Positions 1-8,950 of a stretch of DNA of 64,000 bases are shown here, piece by piece. The position numbers were made by a program, and so were the translations under genes. The stretch is from contig NZ_JAKCFI010000001.1 of assembly GCF_021412625.1 (NCBI RefSeq), positions 434,001-498,000 on the forward strand, given 5' to 3'. A model generated the notes under the pieces. It did not search any database and was not told where the DNA came from. It was given only the letters and a program-made list of their open reading frames with translations. Source of the DNA: Myxococcus stipitatus (GTDB lineage Bacteria; Myxococcota; Myxococcia; Myxococcales; Myxococcaceae). Position 1 is the first letter of the stretch; each line of letters starts with the position of its first letter.

Positions 1-118
1 GCATCCGGTACAGCATCAGCCCGCGCGGGTGCCAGAACACCATGCCCGGGGCCTCCTCCTGCAGGTGGAAGAGGTCCAGGCGCTGGCCGAGCGCGCGGTG
101 GTCATGTTCGTCGAGCAT
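1..118 (-). CDS. thrS: threonyl-tRNA synthetase, N-terminal fragment
   Basis: Only the first 39 codons lie in the window; the gene continues past base 1. The reading contains [20 protein letters not shown] followed by GMVFWHPRG, which is the opening of the class II catalytic core of ThrRS (motif 1 region), the enzyme that charges tRNA-Thr. The ATG at 118-116 opens directly into this core, so the TGS and editing (N2) domains found at the front of classical ThrRS are absent. GTG codons at 154 and 184 are in frame and could lengthen it slightly, but cannot supply about 240 missing residues. Identification is firm; the exact start is not. Confidence 0.82.
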   Translation of the reverse strand, partial: MLDEHDHRALGQRLDLFHLQEEAPGMVFWHPRGLMLYRM

Positions 119-378
119 CTTCAGTGTCTCCGTGTCGTGGATGGGTCGAAACACCAGTCCGGACGGAGCACTGAGTGAGTGCACGGCTGCCCCGGCCGGA
201 GTTGGCGGGGCAGGAAGCCGTGCGGTCGTCAGCTCACCTCGCGACGCGCACCGCTCCACACCCGCCGTAGCGAGTCGTGGTGCGGGTGGTCGTGGTGGTG
301 AAGAGGACGAGGCTCACGCGCCATAAGGTGCGCGCGAGCCCCGCCGAAGTCAAGTCGACCTCCGGGACGACGGGCCGC
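119..378. other. intergenic region between thrS and the OPT transporter gene
   Basis: These 260 bases separate the thrS start from the stop of the upstream transporter gene; both genes are on the minus strand, so the thrS promoter should lie here. I see no convincing -35/-10 pair, no sigma-54 motif and no strong hairpin. Short open frames here lack family motifs. Confidence 0.5.
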
Positions 379-2241
379 TCAGGCGAGCAGGGAGGCCAGG
401 CCGATGAGTCCGGCGATGAGGAAGAAGAGCGACTCGCCGGCGATGAGCCCGCCGCCCACCAGGGACATGGTGCTCATGTCCTCCGGCAGGGCCTCGCCCT
501 CGCCCGGGCTGCCCGAGGGCTCCGGCTTCGCGCCGCGCTTGGCGAGCGTGTTGAACACGGAGGCGATGATGCCGCCCCCGCCGAACCACAGCGCCACGGG
601 GAAGGCGACGAAGCCGCCGAAGGAGGACGCGTAGGGACTGGCCAGCACGAGCGAGTCCATGGTCCACCCCAGCGCGAAGCCCGCCTTGGAGGAGCGGATG
701 TAGTGCTGGTAGCCCTGGTGGCGCTGGAGCAGCTTGCGCAGCACCTGGACGACGAAGCCGATGGCGAGGCCGACGAGGAGCGCCTGGACCTTGGCGTCGG
801 AGAGCGAGCCCAGGTCGCGGATGGCGCCCACCAGCTTGTAGGTCATCGCCGAGCCCCACTGGCCGACCTCCGCCTTGGGGTTGTCGAGCTGGTTGATGGT
901 GAGCGCGGGGTAGGCCGTCATGAACACCTTGGCGAGGCCCACGCACAGCAGCGCGCCCATGGTGACGCCCATGACCTGGTAGCGGAACTGGATGTTGCGG
1001 TTGGTGCCCAGGCGCCAGCCGGTGGAGCGGTCCTGCTGCATGTCGCAGCCCACGGAGGTGGAGATGAGCAGGATGGTCGCCGCCATCAGCGCCACCAGCG
1101 GGTTCTTCAGGCCCATCAGCGACATCAACATGATGGAGCTGACGAACGCGCTGGAGATGGGGTTCTGGTCGGTGATGCCGTAGGAGATGCCGTTGATGAG
1201 CACGAACAGCAGCGCCAGGCCCATGCCGAACAGGAGCCAGCCGGCGGGCTGACCCAGCACGAAGGTGCCCACCGCCACCGCCGCCGCGCCCCACAGGACG
1301 ATCCACGCGAGCAGCCGCGGCATGTTGACCTTCTTCCACGCCGGCTCCTCGGCGCCCGCCTCCGCGGCGCGCGCCCTCACGCGGGCCGCGTACTGCACCG
1401 CCAGCATGGACAGGTCCACCACCGCCGCGCCGCAGATCATGGCCAGGCCGATGAGGAAGCCCACCTTGCGGAACGGGTCCTCCGCGCCCAGCCACCCCAG
1501 CTCCCTCAGGGTGGGCAGCGACAGTTTGCCGATGACGGCCATGAGCACGGCGGGGACGGTGATGCGGCTGCCGACGATCATGCCCGCGCCCACCGTGGCC
1601 GCGCTGGTGCCGATGGCCGCGACCACGGCGATCCTCTCCGTGGCCCACGCCGCCAGCGCGCCGAGCGCCGTGCCGCCGCCCAGCTTGGAGATGGAGACCT
1701 TGAGCAGGCGCTTGTCCGTCAGCGCGCGCAGGATGTTGGCGACCGCGTAGCCGGACGGATAGTCGAGCTGGAGCCGGTCCACGAGCAGCGGCGTGTAGAG
1801 CATGCCCACGCCCACCGCGAACATGCCCACGCAGCCCACGAACAGAATCAGATGCCAGGCGGGCGGCAGCTGCATGCCCATCCACACCATCGCCTGGATG
1901 AGCACGGACATGGCGCACAGCGAGGCCACCGACGCGGCCATCGTCTGCATGTAGTTGGCGCCGTGCTTGCCCTCGGAGCCGTAGCCGTACGTCACCGCGC
2001 TGCCCAGGATGCCCGCCAGCACCTGGCCACCGACGAAGAAGCCCACGCTGAAGTTCATGTACGAGGCGGCGATGCCGCCCAGCGGGCCGAGGACCAAGAG
2101 CGCCACCGCGGACAGCAGCAGGTGGTACTTCCAGGTGCCCACCTCCGGCAGCCACCCGAAGCGGGTCTGCACGGCGTTGGATTCGGACGAGGCGGGCGAG
2201 GGGGCGGGCTCCCGGGGGAGCTGTGGAGCGGACTGGGCCAT
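379..2241 (-). CDS. OPT-family oligopeptide transporter
   Basis: A 620-residue, highly hydrophobic protein with roughly 14-16 predicted membrane segments spread over its whole length. The family assignment rests on overall organisation and on conserved-looking stretches such as YMNFSVGFFVGGQ, DYPSGYAVANILRA and STSVGCDMQQD, which are typical of bacterial OPT superfamily members (importers of small peptides or metal chelates, usually proton-coupled). I chose the ATG at 2241 (MAQSAP) because the open frame further upstream overlaps the next gene and has poor composition. A short proline-rich cytoplasmic tail precedes the first helix. The substrate cannot be read from the sequence. Confidence 0.85.
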   Translation of the reverse strand: MAQSAPQLPREPAPSPASSESNAVQTRFGWLPEVGTWKYHLLLSAVALLVLGPLGGIAASYMNFSVGFFVGGQVLAGILGSAVTYGYGSEGKHGANYMQTMAASVASLCAMSVLIQAMVWMGMQLPPAWHLILFVGCVGMFAVGVGMLYTPLLVDRLQLDYPSGYAVANILRALTDKRLLKVSISKLGGGTALGALAAWATERIAVVAAIGTSAATVGAGMIVGSRITVPAVLMAVIGKLSLPTLRELGWLGAEDPFRKVGFLIGLAMICGAAVVDLSMLAVQYAARVRARAAEAGAEEPAWKKVNMPRLLAWIVLWGAAAVAVGTFVLGQPAGWLLFGMGLALLFVLINGISYGITDQNPISSAFVSSIMLMSLMGLKNPLVALMAATILLISTSVGCDMQQDRSTGWRLGTNRNIQFRYQVMGVTMGALLCVGLAKVFMTAYPALTINQLDNPKAEVGQWGSAMTYKLVGAIRDLGSLSDAKVQALLVGLAIGFVVQVLRKLLQRHQGYQHYIRSSKAGFALGWTMDSLVLASPYASSFGGFVAFPVALWFGGGGIIASVFNTLAKRGAKPEPSGSPGEGEALPEDMSTMSLVGGGLIAGESLFFLIAGLIGLASLLA

Positions 2242-2300
2242 GGGCCCCGCAGGGTAGCGGCGTTCCGGGGACCTGTCACAACCCGGGACGTCGGCGGGCG

Positions 2301-3278
2301 CTACTTGCGGGCCGAGAGCCAGGCCCGCGCGCGAGCAACCTGGAATCCATAGAGGACCGCGAGCACCCCGAAGCACAGCGCGCCCACCAGCAGGTAGCGG
2401 CGTACGAGGGCCGCCTCCGTCCAGCGATGGACCTCCACCAGCTTGCTCGCGTCGCTCAGGCCCACGCCCTCCATGCGCCCGAAGGGAATCTCCCCGGCGT
2501 CCCGCTTCGCCGACCACCACGTCGCGAACCCGTCCCACAGGGCCAGGGCGCCCAGGGGGAGCAGGCCCCAGCGCAGGGCCTGTCGCCGCAGGTAGTTGTG
2601 GGGGCCGACGTAGAAGCTCGTCGCCAGCACCGTGCCGAGCACCATCATCCCCGCGTCCCCGCCGAAGGTGACGAGCTGCTCGGCCCGCCACAGCGGCAGC
2701 AGGGTGCACACGAGCTGGAGCGCCAGCAGGCCCGCGCCCCACGCCACCCACGCCCGGCGGCGCTCCTTCCGGCCCCGCCAGACGAACAGCCCGAGCCCGC
2801 ACGCGAGCACCAGCGCGAACAGGTACGAGCGCGTGCCCGCGGTGTAGGTGACCCACAGCGTGGGCAGGGAGGGCAGGCCACACAGCCACGCGGTGAGGGC
2901 GTGCCCCAACTCGTGCAGCGGCATGGTGAACAGCCGGACGATGAAGCGCGCCGAACCCGTCGCCAGCAGGTAGCCGACCCACAGCGCCACGGGCAGCGCC
3001 GCCAGCCGCAGCTTCAGCTCGAGGGCCTCTTCCTCGGCGTCCACGTCCCACGCGGCCGTCTCGGCGGGCAGCACGTCCGGGCGCAGGTCGGGTGGAGGCG
3101 CGAGCCACGCCGGATCGACGGCGGGCGGCGGCTCGGGCTCCCGTCGCGCGCGGGCCTGCTCGGCCAGTCTCGCGGACCGTGCCTCGGCCCGCGCGTAGAT
3201 GATGCCGCACCAGGGACACTCCGGGCCCGCGACACGGGGCGCCTGACAACCAGGGCAGGTGGGGGCGGCGGTGCTCAC
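2301..3278 (-). CDS. zinc-ribbon membrane protein with HELGH motif
   Basis: 325 residues. The N-terminus has a CxxC...CxxC zinc ribbon (Cys 8, 11, 21, 24). A charged, proline-rich linker follows, then about six membrane helices from residue 93 onward. HELGH at 122-126 sits at the end of the first hydrophobic segment, as in M50 (site-2-protease-like) membrane metallopeptidases. I do not see a clear second metal-binding LDG motif, so catalytic activity is uncertain. It lies 59 bases upstream of the OPT gene on the same strand and may be co-transcribed with it. It could also be a non-proteolytic M50-like membrane protein. Confidence 0.7.
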   Translation of the reverse strand: MSTAAPTCPGCQAPRVAGPECPWCGIIYARAEARSARLAEQARARREPEPPPAVDPAWLAPPPDLRPDVLPAETAAWDVDAEEEALELKLRLAALPVALWVGYLLATGSARFIVRLFTMPLHELGHALTAWLCGLPSLPTLWVTYTAGTRSYLFALVLACGLGLFVWRGRKERRRAWVAWGAGLLALQLVCTLLPLWRAEQLVTFGGDAGMMVLGTVLATSFYVGPHNYLRRQALRWGLLPLGALALWDGFATWWSAKRDAGEIPFGRMEGVGLSDASKLVEVHRWTEAALVRRYLLVGALCFGVLAVLYGFQVARARAWLSARK

Positions 3279-3367
3279 GATGACCCGGAGCCTAGCGGGG
3301 GTGGTGCTCCGGTTGGAATCCGGCGGGGCGCTTGACGGGGAGGGGGCGGCTCGGCGAGGAGCGAGGC

Positions 3368-4183
3368 ATGTCCACGCTGGATGCCCGGACGCGCGGGCGC
3401 ACCGCGCCAGGTCGCCTGCGCGCGCTCGATGCCTATCTGTGCCGTCGCGAGCGCGAGCCGCTGTCGCGCGTGGACGGGCCGTGGGTGCGCGCCGTCTTCG
3501 TCGACGTGGGCTTCGGCGAGCACCCGTGGACCACGTTGGAGAGCGCCGAGGCGTTCCGCGCGCTGAACCCGGAGTTGGTAGTCATCGGCGTGGAGCTGGA
3601 CGGAGAGCGCGCCCGGGCCGCCCAGGCGCACGCGGACGCGCGCACGCACTTCCGCGAAGGCGGCTTCGCGCTGCCGCTTTCCGGGGACGAGCCGGCCCGG
3701 CTGGTGCGCGCGATGAACCTGTTGCGCCAGGGGCCTCCCGAGCGCGTGCCCGACGTCCACCACGCGCTCTCGCGCCACCTGCTGCCCTCGGGCCTCGTGG
3801 TGGAAGGAAGCTGCGACCCATCGGGTTCGGTGCTCACCGCGCACCTGCTGCGTCGAGGCATGGACGCGGCGGCGCCCCCGACGCGCGAGGCGCTCCTGTT
3901 CCAGACGGACTTCTCGCGGGGCTTCGCGCCGGTGCTCTTCCGGGACTGGTTGCCGAGGGACCTGCGCCGTCGGGTCCGACCGGGAGAGCCCATCCACGCC
4001 TTCTTCCAGGAGTGGACGGAGGCCTGGCGACAGGCCCGGAATGCGGGGCACTCCGCGCCGCCGGAGGTGTTCCGCGAGTCCGTCCTGCGGCTGGGCGCGC
4101 GAACGGGCGGCGTGGACCTGGACGGGTGGCTCCTCGAGGCGGGCTACCTCGTCTGGCGGCCCGAGGGTGGCGTGCCTCCCTGA
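3368..4183 (+). CDS. class I methyltransferase-like protein
   Basis: 271 residues. The stretch AVFVDVGFGEHPWTT near residue 45 resembles motif I of SAM-dependent class I methyltransferases (beta strand followed by a glycine-rich loop), and VVIGVELDGERA about 35 residues later resembles the acidic motif II. I chose the ATG at 3368 because an AGGA/GAGG-type ribosome binding site lies just ahead and in-frame codons upstream look non-coding. It is divergent from the zinc-ribbon gene. The substrate is unknown; the C-terminal third has no motif I recognise. Confidence 0.65.
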   Translation: MSTLDARTRGRTAPGRLRALDAYLCRREREPLSRVDGPWVRAVFVDVGFGEHPWTTLESAEAFRALNPELVVIGVELDGERARAAQAHADARTHFREGGFALPLSGDEPARLVRAMNLLRQGPPERVPDVHHALSRHLLPSGLVVEGSCDPSGSVLTAHLLRRGMDAAAPPTREALLFQTDFSRGFAPVLFRDWLPRDLRRRVRPGEPIHAFFQEWTEAWRQARNAGHSAPPEVFRESVLRLGARTGGVDLDGWLLEAGYLVWRPEGGVPP

Positions 4184-4459
4184 CGCGCGGGGCCGACCCG
4201 ACGCGCCACCTGTTGGAACACAAAACCGAAGGGCTCGGGCGGGGTGGTCGTGGGGCCACCGAGGAGTTGGATGTGTCGTCGCGGCGGACCCGTCCCGGGT
4301 GGAGTCGCCCCCAGCGGGCAAGGCCATCCGTGGTCCGGAGGACGTCGAAGCGAAGTGGGAGGGGCAAACGGTGGGGGGGGCGGGTATTCTGCTGGCGGTC
4401 CTAGCACCGGGAGCACGCGGTGGCCTCGCGCCAGCGCGCGTGACACACCCCTCGAACGT

Positions 4460-5941
4460 ATGAAACGGCACATCCTCTCACTCCTCACCGCCGGACTGGC
4501 CGCGAGCTCCGCGATGCCGGCGCCGACCCCGGGAACGGGCGTCGCCAATGCCGCTGCCTCGGTCCGCAGGACGCCCCCGCGTCCTCGCCGGTTGGAGGAG
4601 CTGGAGGAACTGGAGACACATCAGGTGGAGTCAGACGACGTGACGTTGGATGAGGCGGCCCGGGCACACGTGGAGGGTCGTCCGTCCGCGCTGCTCTTCT
4701 CCGCCAGCTTCTACGGGACGCTGGCCGCCGCGCGGTGCTTCGGGCGTCATGGCATCGACGTGACGGTGGCGGACCCGGGCCGGCTGGGGCCGGCGAGCTG
4801 GTCGCGGTTCGTGGGGCGGCGCGTGCAGTGCCCGCCGGAGTCGCAGCCCGAGGCCTTCATGGAGTGGCTGCTGGACCTGGGCCGCCGCGAGCCGCTCCGC
4901 CACGTGCTCTACCCGACGAGCGACGAGCTGGCATGGCTGGTGTCCGTGCACGCCGAGGAGCTGTCGCGCTACTTCCACCTCTACGACCCGGGCGTCGCCG
5001 CCGTCTACGGGTTGCTCAACAAGCGCAAGCTCTTCGAGGCGGGGCAGGCGGTGGGCCTGAAGCTGCCGCGCACCTGGTTCCCGGAGTCGGAGGCGGACCT
5101 GGAGGCCATCTCCCGCGAGGCGCGCTTCCCGGTGCTCATCAAGCCGACGACGCAGATCCTCTACTCCACGCACCGCAAGGGCCTGCCGGTGGCGGAGCCC
5201 TCGCAGCTGGTGGAGGAGTACCGCGCGTTCGCGCGCGACGGGTACGCGCCCATGCTGGTGAACTTCGACCCGGCGGTGGCGCGGCCCATGGTGCAGGAGT
5301 TCCACCCGGAGGCGGCGCAGGGCATCTACAGCCTGTCGGGCTTCGTCGACGAGACGGGCGGGTTGTTCGAGGTGCGCGGCGCGATGAAGGTGCTCCAGCG
5401 GCCCCGGCGCCTGGGCGTGGGCGTGTGCTTCGAGTCCGCGCCGGTGCGCGAGGACCTGGCGGAGGGCCTCCAGCGCCTGTGCAAGCGCCTGGGCTACCAC
5501 GGCGTCTTCGAGGTGGAGTTCATCCAGACGAAGGACGAGTTCCTGCTCATCGACTTCAACCCGCGCTACTACGGGCAGATGGGCTTCGACATCGCCCGGG
5601 GGCTGCCGCTGCCGCTGCTGGCCTACCACGCGGCGCTCGGAGACAGGGACGCGCTCCTGCGGGAGGTCGAGGCGGCGCGGGCGTGGCGGGGGCGGGGCGA
5701 GGTGTTCTGCAACCGCATCGCGCTGGAGATGCTGCTCAACCTCCAGCGCCTGTCCGGCGCGCTCCCGGTGGACGAGGCGCGGGAGTGGCGGCGGTGGCTG
5801 GGGCGGAACAAGGACGTCGCGGTGGATCCGCTCATCGACACGGACGACCTGATGCCCACCGCGGTGGAGCTGGCGCAGATCCTCTACGGCTCCGCGCGCC
5901 ACCCGCGCGCCTTCGTGCGGATGATGGTGCTCAACCGCTAG
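4460..5941 (+). CDS. ATP-grasp carboligase-like protein
   Basis: 493 residues. After about 70 poorly ordered residues comes a pre-ATP-grasp Rossmann-like part (RPSALLFSASFYGTLAAAR). This is followed by the segment NKRKLFEAGQAVGLKLPRTW that begins many ATP-grasp domains, a nucleotide-binding lysine strand (FPVLIKPTTQ), and metal-binding residues near the end (VEFIQ...LLIDFNPRYYGQMGFD). Such enzymes join a carboxylate to an amine or thiol using ATP. It resembles the COG3919 group often found in polysaccharide or secondary-metabolite loci. The adjacent convergent genes encode a PLP decarboxylase and a glycosyltransferase, suggesting a shared modification pathway (inference). ATG 4460 is the longest plausible start; MPAPTPG downstream is an alternative. 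Confidence 0.75.
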   Translation: MKRHILSLLTAGLAASSAMPAPTPGTGVANAAASVRRTPPRPRRLEELEELETHQVESDDVTLDEAARAHVEGRPSALLFSASFYGTLAAARCFGRHGIDVTVADPGRLGPASWSRFVGRRVQCPPESQPEAFMEWLLDLGRREPLRHVLYPTSDELAWLVSVHAEELSRYFHLYDPGVAAVYGLLNKRKLFEAGQAVGLKLPRTWFPESEADLEAISREARFPVLIKPTTQILYSTHRKGLPVAEPSQLVEEYRAFARDGYAPMLVNFDPAVARPMVQEFHPEAAQGIYSLSGFVDETGGLFEVRGAMKVLQRPRRLGVGVCFESAPVREDLAEGLQRLCKRLGYHGVFEVEFIQTKDEFLLIDFNPRYYGQMGFDIARGLPLPLLAYHAALGDRDALLREVEAARAWRGRGEVFCNRIALEMLLNLQRLSGALPVDEAREWRRWLGRNKDVAVDPLIDTDDLMPTAVELAQILYGSARHPRAFVRMMVLNR

Positions 5942-5951
5942 GTGGGGGGCG

Positions 5952-5983
5952 CCGCTGGCCGTGCATGCGCGCGCGGCCAGCGG
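5952..5983. terminator. strong hairpin between convergent genes
   Basis: Perfect 10-base arms CCGCTGGCCG and CGGCCAGCGG (5952-5961, 5974-5983) with a 12-base loop fill the 54-base gap between the ATP-grasp gene and the convergent decarboxylase gene. There is no T-run on either side, so it is a candidate bidirectional terminator or mRNA 3' stabiliser rather than a textbook intrinsic terminator. Confidence 0.55.
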
Positions 5984-5995
5984 TGGGAGGCCGGC

Positions 5996-7453
5996 TCACG
6001 CCGCCGCGGGCTCGTCCGTCGTCGAGGAAGCGTCCGGCAACACGTCGAGGGCGACCTGGTCCTCGAACGTCTCCGCGCGGCGCAGGAGGCGCTCCTTGCC
6101 GTCCTCCAGCGCGATGATGGCGGGCTGGGGGTAGGAAAAGGACGTGGCGAACGGCACGAAGTAGGCGCCCGCGTCCATGATGGCGAGCGTGTCACCCACC
6201 TCGAGGTCCGGCAGCCGCTTCGCGTGGTAGAGCGTGTCCCCGGGCGTGCAGATGGGGCCCACCACCGTGTACACGCGCGAGGCGGGCGCGTCCGGCCGGT
6301 CCACGTGGAAGAGCTGGTGGTACTCGTTGCGCACGCACTCGGCATGGTTCACGCCCATGTCGAGCACCGCCCACGTCCGGTCCTCGCCTTCCTTGAGGGT
6401 GTGCACGCGCCCCAGCAAGAGCTGCGTGTCGCCCGTCATGGCCCGGCCCGGCTCCAGGAAGATTCGCGGGCGCTGACGGCCCCGGCGCGCGTAGTGCGAC
6501 TCCACCAGCTCCACCGCGAGCGCCACGTAGCGGGAGATGCCCAGGGCCTGCTCCGGAGCCGGCGCCGGCAGGTCGCGGAAGAAGGTGAGGTTGAGGCGCC
6601 AGTCGCGCTCGTCGATGTGCTCGGCGGACGGCGTGCAAAGGCTGCCGCCCAGGTCCAGCACCTCCAGGTCCAACCCCAGCTCCTGGTGCAGGGTGTCGGT
6701 GAAGGCCAGCACCGACTCGACGAAGCCCGTCAGCTCGCCCTCGGTGCGGATGAGGGCGCCCCGGTGCGCGTGCAGCCCCACCACGTCCAGGTGCGCGGAG
6801 GCCCGCGCCTGGGCGTAGGCACGCAGCGCGGCGCCTCCCGCGATGGGCGTGCCGAACTGCGCGGACCAGCCGCTGTCCGTGCTCACCCGCAGCGCCACGC
6901 GCGGACGCCTGCCCACCTCCGCGGCGATGCGCGAGAAGGTGCCCAGCTCCTCCGCGTGGTTGGCGGCCAGCAACTGGATGCCCCGGGTGATGGCCTCGCG
7001 CACGGAGGCCTCCGACTTCACCGGCCCGTTGTAGACGATGCGCTCGGGCGCGACGCCCAGCTTGAGCGCGAGCCACAGCTCGGAGGCGGAGATGATCTCC
7101 GCGCCCACGCCCAGCCCGTGCAGCACGGACAGCACGCCCGGGATGGGGTTCGTCTTGTACGAGTAGAAGACCTCGCAGCCGCTCACGCGCCCGGGGGGCA
7201 CCGCCGTGAAGCGCTCCACGTTGCGCCGCAGCGCCGCCAGGTGCACCACGTGCAGCGGCGAGCCCCAGCGCCGCGTCAGCTCCTTGAGCGGTACTCCCTC
7301 CAGGCACAGCCCCTGCCCGTGACGGCTCTCCAGCCCCCACCAGGCCGGGGGAATCCCGGTGCGCGCGGGCGCCATGGCCCGTTGGAGCACCGGCCGCAGC
7401 GTCTGCTTCACCTGGCGCTTGGCCGTCCCGAACATCCGGCTCTTCAGGCTCAT
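5996..7453 (-). CDS. fold-type III PLP-dependent amino acid decarboxylase
   Basis: 485 residues. It has the alanine-racemase-like fold of diaminopimelate/ornithine/arginine decarboxylases. Visible features are the PLP lysine in VFYSYKTNP, VVGLHAHRGA where relatives have GLHxHIGS, the phosphate-binding glycine strand (LDLGGSLCTP), EPGRAM, the conserved GPICTPGDTL cysteine motif and the closing MDAGAYFVPFATSF. The substrate could be a free or carrier-bound basic amino acid; the altered HxHxG loop argues against assuming it is LysA. Its ATG (7453) overlaps the stop of the upstream glycosyltransferase as ATGA, so the two are translationally coupled. An N-terminal extension of about 60 residues precedes the barrel. 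Confidence 0.82.
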   Translation of the reverse strand: MSLKSRMFGTAKRQVKQTLRPVLQRAMAPARTGIPPAWWGLESRHGQGLCLEGVPLKELTRRWGSPLHVVHLAALRRNVERFTAVPPGRVSGCEVFYSYKTNPIPGVLSVLHGLGVGAEIISASELWLALKLGVAPERIVYNGPVKSEASVREAITRGIQLLAANHAEELGTFSRIAAEVGRRPRVALRVSTDSGWSAQFGTPIAGGAALRAYAQARASAHLDVVGLHAHRGALIRTEGELTGFVESVLAFTDTLHQELGLDLEVLDLGGSLCTPSAEHIDERDWRLNLTFFRDLPAPAPEQALGISRYVALAVELVESHYARRGRQRPRIFLEPGRAMTGDTQLLLGRVHTLKEGEDRTWAVLDMGVNHAECVRNEYHQLFHVDRPDAPASRVYTVVGPICTPGDTLYHAKRLPDLEVGDTLAIMDAGAYFVPFATSFSYPQPAIIALEDGKERLLRRAETFEDQVALDVLPDASSTTDEPAAA

Positions 7454-8301
7454 GAGACGCGGCCCTGCTTCGGCAACCACAGCGGCAGCCGCTTCGCCAG
7501 GTCGAACGGCAGCGCGCGCATGCACAGCTGCATCAAGCGGTACTCCAGCTCGCCATTCGTCCGGCGGTACTTGCCGTGGATGATTTCGTTCGACTGCATC
7601 ACCAGCGTGCCGTCCTTGCCCAGGTTGTGCATCAGCGACGGGCGGCCGGTGCGGTAGTGCAGGATGGGGCGGTCCACGTAGACGTGGCCGTAGGCGCGGA
7701 TGCCGCGCAGGTAGAAGTCCACGTCCTCGTAGACGGGGATGGTGGCGTCGAAGCCGCCCAGCGGGGCGAAGTGCTCGCGGCGCACCATGCACGCCGAATT
7801 CACATACAGCGTGCCGCGGAACAGGATGTGCGCCACCGTCCACGCGCTGCTGGGCGTGCTGGCGCCCACCTTGGCGGCCCACTGGAAGTACTCGCTCTTG
7901 TCCTTGAGCCAGTCCGCGTCGTCGCCGAAGGGCACCACCCAGCCCACCGCCACGCCCGCGTCCGGCCGCGCGTCCAGCGCGCTCACCATGGCGTGCAGCG
8001 CGCCCTCCGCCAGCATGTCGTCGTCGTCGAGGAAGTGCAGGAAGCGCCCCCGCGCCAGCGTCACGCCGTGGTTGCGCACCAGCGCGGGACGGCCCTTCGA
8101 CGGCGGGTCGTTGACGAAGTATCGCACGCGCTCGTCGTTCAAGCCCTCGACCGCGGCGCGCGCGGTGCCCTCCGGCGTGTCGTCCAGGACGATGACCTCG
8201 ACGCGGACCCCCTCCTGTCGGAGCACCGAACGGATGGCCTCCACGACTTCCTTCTCTCGTCGGTGGGTCGGCATCACCACCGAGACGTCGATTTCGGACA
8301 T
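7450..8301 (-). CDS. family 2 glycosyltransferase
   Basis: 283 residues. A GT-A fold opens with VSVVMPTHRREKEVVEAIRS. It carries the nucleotide-binding VIVLDDTPEG, the metal-binding DxD-type motif (RFLHFLDDDDML), and VYEDVDFYLRG where GT2 enzymes place the catalytic ED. It should transfer a sugar from an NDP-sugar to a lipid, protein or glycan acceptor in the cytoplasm. Its stop overlaps the decarboxylase start by four bases, indicating coupled expression. No membrane segment is evident. Confidence 0.88.
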   Translation of the reverse strand: MSEIDVSVVMPTHRREKEVVEAIRSVLRQEGVRVEVIVLDDTPEGTARAAVEGLNDERVRYFVNDPPSKGRPALVRNHGVTLARGRFLHFLDDDDMLAEGALHAMVSALDARPDAGVAVGWVVPFGDDADWLKDKSEYFQWAAKVGASTPSSAWTVAHILFRGTLYVNSACMVRREHFAPLGGFDATIPVYEDVDFYLRGIRAYGHVYVDRPILHYRTGRPSLMHNLGKDGTLVMQSNEIIHGKYRRTNGELEYRLMQLCMRALPFDLAKRLPLWLPKQGRVS

Positions 8302-8447
8302 GTCAGGCTTATACGCGTTGGCGACGGGGCCTGAGAAGTCACCCTGGCGCCGTCATTCCGTGCGCGCCCGCCTGCCCGGAGACGCAGGAAGTGCGGCGCG
8401 CTTTCTTGGAATGGATGAGCTCGGGAAGACGCGCCCCGTCCTGACGC

Positions 8448-8468
8448 CGCGTCGTCAAGGGCGACGCG
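8448..8468 (-). terminator. hairpin downstream of small gene
   Basis: Perfect 7-base arms CGCGTCG and CGACGCG (8448-8454, 8462-8468) lie just past the stop of the minus-strand small gene at 8479. There is no T-run; this is a probable terminator or 3' structure. Confidence 0.4.
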
Positions 8469-8478
8469 AGGGTGAGGC

Positions 8479-8730
8479 TCAGAAGCTGGCGACCGCGAAG
8501 TCGAAGTCGTCCGCGTCCCACCCGGTGTCTTCCTCGACCTCCGTGAATCGCGACGGCGGTGCGACATGGGTGTCTGGAGCCAGCGCTTTGTCCGACGCGG
8601 GGGCACGCGCGGTGCCGCCCTGGCCGTCCCACTCGCTCCAACCGAAGGCGTACCGGGGGGAGGCCGCCGTCGCCTCCATCTCCAGGTGAGCGAGCCGGTC
8701 CATCCAGGGCTGCAGGCTGTCTCGAGCCAT
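8479..8730 (-). CDS. small acidic protein of unknown function
   Basis: 83 residues, beginning MARDSLQPWMDRLAHLEMEA and ending in an acidic aromatic tail (DTGWDADDFDFAVASF). A GAGAAGG-like ribosome binding site precedes the ATG at a sensible distance, and codon usage matches the neighbours, so I regard it as real. No signal peptide, membrane segment or known motif is visible. It stands alone between the glycosyltransferase and bpt. Confidence 0.55.
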   Translation of the reverse strand: MARDSLQPWMDRLAHLEMEATAASPRYAFGWSEWDGQGGTARAPASDKALAPDTHVAPPSRFTEVEEDTGWDADDFDFAVASF

Positions 8731-8950
8731 CTGCTACCGCCTTCTCGTGGGGGTCGTGAAGGATTGTTTGCAGTCGCCATGCCATGCGCTTTTCAGAGGG
8801 AGTGGACCCAGGTAGCCCTGGGTCCAACGGGCACCTCACCCAGGGGCAGGGAGGAACCGGGGGCGCGGGTGGTCCTCGGGGCGCCATGCATGCGGGCGCC
8901 GCGTCCGACTTGACGCGGGGGCTGGCGCCAGACAGGTACGGAACACACAC

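Noticed and set aside
277-2352. Plus-strand frame opposite the OPT transporter
   Set aside because: Repetitive His/Gln/Arg/Ala translation without motifs, fully antisense to a clear membrane transporter.
379-3249. One continuous 956-codon frame covering the transporter and the zinc-ribbon gene
   Set aside because: The front third is an Arg/Gly/Ala-rich shadow of the zinc-ribbon gene; the transporter proper begins at 2241.
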